DNA of 12,530 nucleotides. It comes from an uncultured Beijerinckiaceae bacterium (GTDB lineage: Bacteria > Pseudomonadota > Alphaproteobacteria > Rhizobiales > Beijerinckiaceae). The stretch lies in NCBI GenBank assembly GCA_937873345.1, contig CALMRL010000151.1:1-12530 (forward strand), given 5' to 3'. The position numbers and the translations under genes are program-made. Every line of letters begins with the position of its first letter. The first letter of the stretch is position 1. Positions 7,273 through 12,530 of the stretch are shown in pieces. Under the pieces are notes generated by a model. It did no database searches. It had not been told where the DNA came from and worked only from the letters and a program-made list of their open reading frames with translations.

Positions 7273-9306
7273 TCAGATATCGACGAGTTCGGCGGCAAAG
7301 GCCGCCCGCTCCTGGATGAACGCGAAGCGAGCCTCCGGCCGGTTCCCCATCAGTCGATCCACGCTTTCGGTGGCACGCGTTCGCTCGACATCGGCGACGG
7401 TGATCCGCAGCAGACTGCGCCGCGTCGGGTCCATCGTCGTCTCCTTCAGTTGTGCCGGCAGCATCTCGCCGAGGCCTTTGAACCGGCTCACCTCGATCTT
7501 GGCGCGCCCCGTCAACACCTTGCGGGTCAAATCTTCGCGATGACGCTCGTCACGGGCGTAGACGTGCGTTGCGCCCTGGGTCAGTCGATAGAGCGGCGGG
7601 ACCGCGAGGTAGAGATGGCCATCGGTGATCAGCGCCGGCATCTCGCGGAAGAAGAAGGTGATCAGCAGCGAGGCGATGTGGGCGCCGTCGACATCGGCAT
7701 CGGTCATGATGATGATCTTGTCGTAGCGCAGCTCCGCCCCACTGAAGCGCGAGCCTGTCCCGCAGCCCAACGCCTGCACGAGGTCGCCGAGTTGCTGGTT
7801 CTGCGCGAGCTTGTCGCGCGTGGCACTGGCGACGTTGAGGATTTTGCCGCGCAGCGGCAGCACCGCCTGGGTCGCGCGGTCGCGAGCCTGCTTCGCAGAG
7901 CCGCCGGCGGAATCCCCCTCGACGATGAACAGCTCCGACCCTTGCGCGCCGCTCGCCGTGCAGTCGGCAAGCTTGCCGGGCAAGCGCAGCTTGCGCGTCG
8001 CGCTCTTGCGCTGCACGTCCTTCTCGGCACGGCGGCGCAGCCTCTCCTCGGCGCGCTCCACCGCCCAATCGATGAGGCGCGCCGCCTGCGACGGGTGGCT
8101 CGCCAGCCAGTGGTCGAGCGCATCCCGGACGCTGCCTTCGACGAGGCGCGCCGCCTCGCCGGTCATCAGGCGACCCTTGTTCTGCCCCTGGAACTCCGGT
8201 TCGCGGATGAACACCGAGATCAGCGCGGCGCAGGACACCATCACGTCGTCGGCTGTGAGCGCGGCGGCGCGTTTCGCCGCACCGGTGCGCTCGGCGTGAT
8301 CCTTCAGCCCGCGCAGCAGCGCCGCTCGCAGACCCGCCTCATGAGTGCCGCCGTCGGGAGTTGGGATCGTGTTGCAGTATGACTGCACCGAGCCGTCGTC
8401 GGCCGCGAGCCAGGCGACCGCCCATTCCAGCGAGCCGTGTCCGCCGGGCCTCGTCACCTTGCCGGTGAAAACCTGCTCGGCGACTAGCGCCTTGCCCTCG
8501 ATCTCCTGCGCGAGGAAGTCCTTGAGGCCGCCGGGGAAGTGGAACACCGCCTCGCGCGGCGCCCCGCCCTCGTTGTCGAGAGCGGAGTTGCGCCAGCGGA
8601 TTTCGACCCCGCCGAACAGATAAGCCTTGGCCCGCGCCATGCGGAACAGCCGTGCTGGCTTCAGCGCCGCCTCGTCGCCGAAGATCAGCGGATCCGGCTT
8701 GAAGCGTACCCGCGTGCCGCGCCGGTTCAGCACCTTGCCGACGCTCACCAGCCCGCCCTGCGGCAGGCCGCGGCTGAAGCTCTGGCGGTAGAGCGTCTGG
8801 TTGCGCACCACCTCGACGTCGAGCCGCTCGGAAAGCGCGTTCACCACGGAGACGCCGACTCCGTGCAGGCCGCCGGAAGTCTGGTAGGCGCCTGAGTCGA
8901 ACTTACCCCCGGCGTGCAGCACGGTCATGATGATCTCGACCGTGGACTTGTCCGGAAATTTGGGGTGCGGCTCGACAGGCATGCCGCGGCCGTTGTCGGT
9001 GACGGTGACGAAGCCCTCGCCGTCGAGGGCGACATCGATGAAGGTGGCGTGGCCGGCGACCGCCTCGTCCATCGCATTGTCGATCACCTCGGCGAAGAGG
9101 TGGTGCAGCGCCGCCTCATCGGTGCCACCGATGTACATGCCGGGCCGCCGGCGAACCGGCTCCAGGCCTTCCAGCACCTCGATCGAGGCGGCGGTGTAAG
9201 CGGCCTCGGCCGACGGGATCGGCTGGGGAGGCCGCGCCTTCTCCGAACCTATCTCGTCGGTCTGCGGCAAGCGCGCGACGCTCGTGGTCTCGCGGGATTG
9301 GGCCAT
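7273..9306 (-). CDS. parE: DNA topoisomerase IV subunit B
   Basis: ParE is the ATPase subunit of topoisomerase IV, which with ParC unlinks sister chromosomes after replication. The 677-residue protein has the GHKL ATPase domain: EVIDNAMDEA with Asn77, TDNGRGMP (103-110) and GGLHGVGVS (145-153). The transducer domain follows, then the TOPRIM region with EGDSAGG (463-469) and TDADVDG (535-541), whose acidic residues bind magnesium. The C-terminus reads FIQERAAFAAELVDI. Length and sequence fit alphaproteobacterial ParE; GyrB is usually over 800 residues in this class. An N-terminal tail of about 40 residues, rich in Pro/Ala/Ser, precedes the fold. The ATG at 9306 is preferred. An in-frame ATG at 9360 lies almost on the predicted transcription start, and neither has a strong ribosome binding site. 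parC is not in the window. Confidence 0.95.
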   Translation of the reverse strand: MAQSRETTSVARLPQTDEIGSEKARPPQPIPSAEAAYTAASIEVLEGLEPVRRRPGMYIGGTDEAALHHLFAEVIDNAMDEAVAGHATFIDVALDGEGFVTVTDNGRGMPVEPHPKFPDKSTVEIIMTVLHAGGKFDSGAYQTSGGLHGVGVSVVNALSERLDVEVVRNQTLYRQSFSRGLPQGGLVSVGKVLNRRGTRVRFKPDPLIFGDEAALKPARLFRMARAKAYLFGGVEIRWRNSALDNEGGAPREAVFHFPGGLKDFLAQEIEGKALVAEQVFTGKVTRPGGHGSLEWAVAWLAADDGSVQSYCNTIPTPDGGTHEAGLRAALLRGLKDHAERTGAAKRAAALTADDVMVSCAALISVFIREPEFQGQNKGRLMTGEAARLVEGSVRDALDHWLASHPSQAARLIDWAVERAEERLRRRAEKDVQRKSATRKLRLPGKLADCTASGAQGSELFIVEGDSAGGSAKQARDRATQAVLPLRGKILNVASATRDKLAQNQQLGDLVQALGCGTGSRFSGAELRYDKIIIMTDADVDGAHIASLLITFFFREMPALITDGHLYLAVPPLYRLTQGATHVYARDERHREDLTRKVLTGRAKIEVSRFKGLGEMLPAQLKETTMDPTRRSLLRITVADVERTRATESVDRLMGNRPEARFAFIQERAAFAAELVDI

Positions 9307-9368
9307 GGCTGCCGTCGTGCTCCGGGCGGTTCGTCGGGACGGTGAGGGTGAGGGCGACATGAGAACAA

Positions 9369-9397
9369 ACTGTAAACATTTACGCGCCCGCTCACAA
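9369..9397 (-). promoter_or_regulatory. Possible sigma-70 promoter for parE
   Basis: On the minus strand TTGTGA (9397-9392) and TACAGT (9374-9369) stand 17 bases apart, each with four of six consensus matches. The start of transcription would fall near 9362, about 55 bases upstream of the ATG at 9306. A 12-base inverted repeat, GTAAA-CA-TTTAC (9372-9383), overlaps the -10 element and could be an operator. The region also carries whatever promoter serves the divergent glycosyltransferase. Confidence 0.35.
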
Positions 9398-9428
9398 TCC
9401 CTTAACGGAAGCGGTCTAGCCTTGCGGC

Positions 9429-10757
9429 ATGACGCACGAAGGACAAGTCCCCTCGCCCGCCGCCGACAGGGTGGCGCTGACGGTGGTGATCTGCTTCGAT
9501 CATGCCACGGTGACGGGCGGCCAGGCCCGCGTCGCCTTCGACAGCGCCGTAGGATTGAAGCGCGCCGGCCACCGCCCGATCGTGTTCGCCGCCGCCGGTC
9601 CCGTGTCCCCTGAACTCGTCGCGGCGGGCATCGAGACGATCTGCCTCGGTCAAAGTGACCTGATCGGCAATCCCTCGAAGGCGGCCGCCGCACTTCAGGG
9701 CATCTGGAACACGGAGGCGGCCCGCCGCCTCCGCGAGCTTCTCGACGGCCTGCCCCGCGCGCGCACGATTGTTCACGTCCACGGTTGGGCCAAGGCGCTG
9801 TCGCCGTCGATCGCCCTGCCGATCGCCCGTTCGGGCCTGCCGGCGGTGTACACCATCCACGAATACTTCCAGTTCTGCCCCAATGGCGGCTTCTACGACT
9901 ACCAGGCGCAGGCGGTGTGCACGCGCAAGCCGCTGTCGCCATCGTGCTGGGCGACGAACTGCGATTCGCGCACCTATTCGCGCAAGGTGTGGCGCAACCT
10001 GCGCCTGCTCGCGGCCAAGCACGTCGCCGGGCTGCCGGATGTCTTCGCCGACTACGTCGCCATCTCCGACTTCCAGCGGCAGATCGTGACGCCGTTGCTG
10101 CCGCGCGGCGCCAGGCTGCACCGCATCGACAACCCAGTCGCCGTGCCCGATCTCGGGCAAAAGCCCGACCCTGCCGGCGGCGAGATCGTCTTCGTCGGTC
10201 GCCTGTCGCCGGAGAAGGGCGTGCTGCTCTATGCCGAGGCGGCGCGTCGGATCGGCCGGCGACCCGTCTTCGTCGGCGACGGCCCGCTCGCCGCCGTGAT
10301 CGCCGAGCGCTTCCCCGAGGCTCGGCTGCTCGGCTGGCAGGATACCGCCGGCGTGCGCGCGGCGATGCGCTGCGCCCGCGCCCTCGCCTTCCCCTCGCTG
10401 TGGTACGAGGGTCAACCGCTCACCGTTCTCGAAGCCAAGGCGCTCGGCACGCCGGTGATCGTCAGCGACGTTTGCGCCGGACGCGAGGAGATCGAGGACG
10501 GAGTGACCGGCCTGTGGTTCCGTTCCGGCGACGCCGACGATCTCGCCCGGGCGATGCTGGCGTGCACCGATGATGCGCGCATCGCGGCGATGTCGCATGC
10601 GGCTCACGCCGCCTACTGGCGGAGCCCGCCGACGCCCGAGCGCCACGTCGCCAACCTCGCCGCGCTGTACGGGTCGATGCTGGACCGCGCGTCGCCGGCC
10701 GTCTCCATCGTTGGAGGAAAGATGCCGAGCTGGCAGGCGCGACATGCCTCCCCTTGA
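9429..10757 (+). CDS. Glycosyltransferase, GT4-like (GT-B fold), acceptor unknown
   Basis: A 442-residue cytoplasmic glycosyltransferase with the two Rossmann-like halves of the GT-B fold. The N-terminal half begins VALTVVICFDH and has HVHGW, which usually lies near the acceptor site. The C-terminal half has VGRLSPEKG (256-264), where Arg258 and Lys263 would contact the donor diphosphate, and the E-x7-E motif E327-E335 in YEGQPLTVLEAKALGTPV, which marks retaining GT4-type enzymes using nucleotide sugars. Four cysteines (150, 164, 173, 178) cluster in a loop beginning FCPNGGFY; similar clusters occur in some GT4 enzymes and may bind metal. A role in capsule, lipopolysaccharide or exopolysaccharide synthesis is likely but not shown: no other polysaccharide gene is nearby. 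The ATG at 9429 lacks a strong ribosome binding site. Confidence 0.88.
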   Translation: MTHEGQVPSPAADRVALTVVICFDHATVTGGQARVAFDSAVGLKRAGHRPIVFAAAGPVSPELVAAGIETICLGQSDLIGNPSKAAAALQGIWNTEAARRLRELLDGLPRARTIVHVHGWAKALSPSIALPIARSGLPAVYTIHEYFQFCPNGGFYDYQAQAVCTRKPLSPSCWATNCDSRTYSRKVWRNLRLLAAKHVAGLPDVFADYVAISDFQRQIVTPLLPRGARLHRIDNPVAVPDLGQKPDPAGGEIVFVGRLSPEKGVLLYAEAARRIGRRPVFVGDGPLAAVIAERFPEARLLGWQDTAGVRAAMRCARALAFPSLWYEGQPLTVLEAKALGTPVIVSDVCAGREEIEDGVTGLWFRSGDADDLARAMLACTDDARIAAMSHAAHAAYWRSPPTPERHVANLAALYGSMLDRASPAVSIVGGKMPSWQARHASP

Positions 10758-10785
10758 CGCAACTTGCCTGTCTTGTGAGCTTTGC

Positions 10786-10834
10786 GCCTCTTCAGACGAC
10801 AAAATTGCTTGAGTTGTCGACGTGGACTTGAGGC
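10786..10834. terminator. Possible nested hairpins between glycosyltransferase and glnA
   Basis: CGACAA (10797-10802) pairs with TTGTCG (10814-10819) around an 11-base loop. Outside them GCCTC (10786-10790) can pair with GAGGC (10830-10834). The structure fills most of the 77-bp gap between two convergent genes, where a terminator is expected. The inner stem is short and AT-containing, so strength is doubtful. Confidence 0.3.
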
Positions 10835-12244
10835 TCAGCCGGAATAGTACATGTCGAACTCGACGGGATGCGGCGTCATTTCCAGCCGCTTCGCCTCCGA
10901 AACCTTGAGTTCGATGAAGGCCTCGATCAGGTCGCGGGTGAAGACGCCGCCAGCGGTGAGATAGGCGTTGTCCTCCTCGAGCGCCGCCAAAGCCTCGCGC
11001 AGCGAACCGCATACGGTCGGGATGCGGGCCAGTTCGGCCGTCGGGAGTTCGTACAGGTCCTTGTCCATCGCGGCGCCGGGATCGATCCTGTTGGCGATGC
11101 CGTCGAGACCGGCCATCAGCATGGCGGTGAAGGCCAGGTAGGGGTTCGCCATCGGGTCGGGGAAACGCACTTCAAGCCGCTTCGCCTTGGGGTTGTTGGT
11201 GTAGGGGATGCGGCACGAGGCCGAGCGGTTGCGGGCGGAGTAGGCCAACAGCACCGGTGCTTCATACCCCGGCACCAGGCGCTTGTAGCTGTTCGTCGTC
11301 GGGTTGGTGAAGGCGTTCAGCGAACGGGCGTGGCGGATGATACCACCGATGTACCACAGGCACTCCTGGCTGAGGTCGGCGTACTTATCGCCGGCGAACA
11401 GCGGATTGCCGTCCTTCCAGATCGATTGGTGCACGTGCATGCCCGAGCCGTTATCGCCGTAGATCGGCTTCGGCATGAAGGTCGCTGTCTTGCCGTAGGA
11501 CTGCGCGACCTGGTGGATGCAATACTTGTATACCTGCATGTGGTCGGCCATCTGGGTCAGCGGGCCGAACTTCAGGCCCAGCTCGTGCTGCGCCGAGGCG
11601 ACCTCGTGATGGTGCTTCTCGACGTGGGCGCCCATCGCCGCCATCGCCGCCAGCATCTCGCCGCGCATGTCCTGCGCCGAATCCTGCGGCGGCACGGGGA
11701 AGTAGCCGCCCTTGGTGCGGACGCGGTGGCCCAGGTTGCCGCCCTCGTAGGGCGTGTCGGAATTGCCGGGGAACTCGGCAGAGTCGAGCACGAAGCCGGT
11801 ATTGGTCGGGTCGGCCCGGAAGCGGACGTCGTCGAACACGAAGAACTCGGCCTCGGGGCCGAAATACACGGCGTCGCCGATGCCGGCCGAGGCGGCGTAG
11901 GCCTCGCCCTTGCGCGCGACGCCGCGCGGGTCGCGGCCGTAGGGCTCGCCGGTCGAAGGCTCCAGCACGTCGCAGACGACCGAGAGCGTCGGCGCGGCAA
12001 AGAACGGGTCCATCGCGGCTGTGGTCGGGTCAGGCATCAGCATCATGTCGGACTCGTTGATTGCCTTCCATCCGGCGATGGACGAGCCGTCGAACATCGT
12101 CCCGTCGGAGAACAGGTCCTCGTCGGCGATGGTCTGGTCGAAGGTGACGTGCTGCCATTTGCCGCGCAGGTCGGTGAAGCGCAGGTCGACGTACTTGATG
12201 TCGTTGTCCTTGATCGATCTCAAGACGTCGCTGGCAGTCTTCAT
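10835..12244 (-). CDS. glnA: Glutamine synthetase type I (GSI)
   Basis: GlnA makes glutamine from glutamate, ammonia and ATP; it forms a cytoplasmic dodecamer and is the entry point of ammonium assimilation. The 469-residue length is the family standard. Motifs: FDGSSIAGWKAINESD (51-66), the EAEFFVFDD segment with metal-binding glutamate, KPIYGDNGSGMHVHQS (259-274), NPTTNSYKRLVPGYEAPV with NRSASCRIP, and RFPDP. Tyr398 in DKDLYELP is the adenylylation site (Tyr397 in E. coli numbering without Met), so GlnE control is possible. The start ATG at 12244 is set by AAAGGA seven bases upstream; an in-frame ATG at 12259 lies upstream of that site and is rejected. glnB, usual just upstream of rhizobial glnA, is absent. 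The valine in MHVHQ, where I recall MHCHQ in many rhizobial GlnA, hints at a paralogue, but this is weak. Confidence 0.95.
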   Translation of the reverse strand: MKTASDVLRSIKDNDIKYVDLRFTDLRGKWQHVTFDQTIADEDLFSDGTMFDGSSIAGWKAINESDMMLMPDPTTAAMDPFFAAPTLSVVCDVLEPSTGEPYGRDPRGVARKGEAYAASAGIGDAVYFGPEAEFFVFDDVRFRADPTNTGFVLDSAEFPGNSDTPYEGGNLGHRVRTKGGYFPVPPQDSAQDMRGEMLAAMAAMGAHVEKHHHEVASAQHELGLKFGPLTQMADHMQVYKYCIHQVAQSYGKTATFMPKPIYGDNGSGMHVHQSIWKDGNPLFAGDKYADLSQECLWYIGGIIRHARSLNAFTNPTTNSYKRLVPGYEAPVLLAYSARNRSASCRIPYTNNPKAKRLEVRFPDPMANPYLAFTAMLMAGLDGIANRIDPGAAMDKDLYELPTAELARIPTVCGSLREALAALEEDNAYLTAGGVFTRDLIEAFIELKVSEAKRLEMTPHPVEFDMYYSG

Positions 12245-12297
12245 CTCGGGTCCTTTCACGACGCGCGGAACGCGACGGCCCCTCGGCCGCGCCTGCT

Positions 12298-12325
12298 CTT
12301 AGACCGGGGCGGGGCGCCGAGGCAA
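12298..12325 (-). promoter_or_regulatory. Possible sigma-70 promoter for glnA
   Basis: On the minus strand TTGCCT (12325-12320) and TCTAAG (12303-12298) are 16 bases apart, four of six consensus matches each. Transcription would begin near 12290, leaving a leader of about 45 bases that contains a short GC-rich hairpin, CGGCC-CCTC-GGCCG (12276-12289). Tentative. Confidence 0.3.
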
Positions 12326-12387
12326 AGGCGTCGGGGATCGCGCGGCCTATCACGTTGATCGCCGCAGGGCGCGCTGACGCGATCCGA

Positions 12388-12402
12388 TGGCACAGTCTCT
12401 GC
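12388..12402 (+). promoter_or_regulatory. Sigma-54 (RpoN) -24/-12 promoter for glnII
   Basis: TGGCAC-AGTCT-CTGC matches the sigma-54 consensus TGGCAC-N5-TTGC at all positions but the first T of the -12 box. The invariant GG (12389-12390) and GC (12401-12402) are exactly ten bases apart. The start of transcription should be near 12414, about 62 bases before the glnII ATG. glnII of rhizobia is a known NtrC/RpoN-dependent gene. I could not identify an NtrC binding site by eye upstream. Confidence 0.8.
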
Positions 12403-12475
12403 GTAAACCGGGCGCCCTGCCAGCCCGGCTCCTCTCGCCGCCGCAGGGCCACGAGACAAGGGACGAGGGAGCAGT

Positions 12476-12530
12476 ATGACGAAATACAAGCTCGAATATC
12501 TTTGGTTGGACGGCTACGTGCCGGTGCCGA
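12476..12530 (+). CDS. glnII: Glutamine synthetase type II (GSII), N-terminus only
   Basis: Only 18 codons fit before the window ends. The translation MTKYKLEYLWLDGYVPVP matches, from memory, the conserved start of rhizobial GlnII, which reads MTKxKLEYIWLDGY followed by a proline-containing stretch. GlnII is the eukaryote-type glutamine synthetase, unrelated in oligomer form and control to GlnA: it is not adenylylated and is expressed mainly under nitrogen limitation. A good ribosome binding site, GAGG (12465-12468), sits seven bases upstream of the ATG. The sigma-54 promoter 74 bases before the ATG fits the known control of glnII and supports the call independently. The gene is divergent from glnA. 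The shortness of the visible part is the main limit on confidence. Confidence 0.82.
   Translation, partial: MTKYKLEYLWLDGYVPVP

Noticed and set aside
7273..9306. GyrB instead of ParE
   Set aside because: The 677-residue length and the FIQERAAFA-type C-terminus fit alphaproteobacterial ParE; GyrB is longer and carries an extra segment.
9307..9942. Upstream extension of the parE frame by 212 codons
   Set aside because: The added part is Arg/Pro/Ser-rich, lies opposite the glycosyltransferase gene and crosses the probable parE promoter; known ParE proteins start near 9306.
12245..12259. Start of glnA at the upstream ATG at 12259
   Set aside because: It lies before the good ribosome binding site AAAGGA, and 12244 gives the family's standard length and N-terminus.
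10868..12358. A 496-codon frame opposite glnA
   Set aside because: The translation is a Val/Gly/Arg/His-rich mirror of the glnA codons with no family features, and glnA is certain.

Overview
This window is GC-rich chromosomal DNA from an alphaproteobacterium, most likely of the Hyphomicrobiales (Rhizobiales). The evidence is the plsY-dprA pair with a 4-base stop/start overlap, a ParE that closely resembles rhizobial ParE, an alphaproteobacterial-type LexA box (GTTC-N7-GTTC), and the start of a eukaryote-type glutamine synthetase (GlnII), an enzyme typical of rhizobia. No tRNA, rRNA, CRISPR array, insertion sequence or phage gene was seen. The gene content is mostly ordinary housekeeping with some less characterised genes between.

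Left part (1-3641), all on the minus strand: the methyltransferase gene, a lipoprotein lysozyme of family GH25, plsY (phospholipid synthesis) and dprA (RecA loading during DNA uptake, cut by the window's left edge). A possible sigma-70 promoter just upstream of plsY would serve plsY-dprA. Middle (3687-7227), plus strand: a two-gene ABC transporter operon encoding a duplicated permease and an ATPase with an AAA-associated C-terminal domain, with no binding-protein gene in sight. It is followed by a small helical protein of unknown function with a LexA-like box just upstream. The methyltransferase and permease genes are divergent with only 45 bp between their starts.

Right part: parE (minus strand) converges on the small gene across a perfect 9-bp hairpin and diverges from a GT4 glycosyltransferase (plus strand). 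The glycosyltransferase converges on glnA (GSI, minus strand). At the right edge a second, unrelated type of glutamine synthetase, glnII (GSII), begins divergently from glnA. The 231-bp gap between the two holds a near-perfect sigma-54 (-24/-12) promoter pointing at glnII and a weaker sigma-70-like promoter pointing at glnA. This makes it a compact ammonium-assimilation locus with two separately controlled enzymes, and it is the clearest regulatory finding in the window.

Every gap between genes is shorter than 300 bp. Several very long open frames opposite real genes are by-products of the high GC content and are not annotated.
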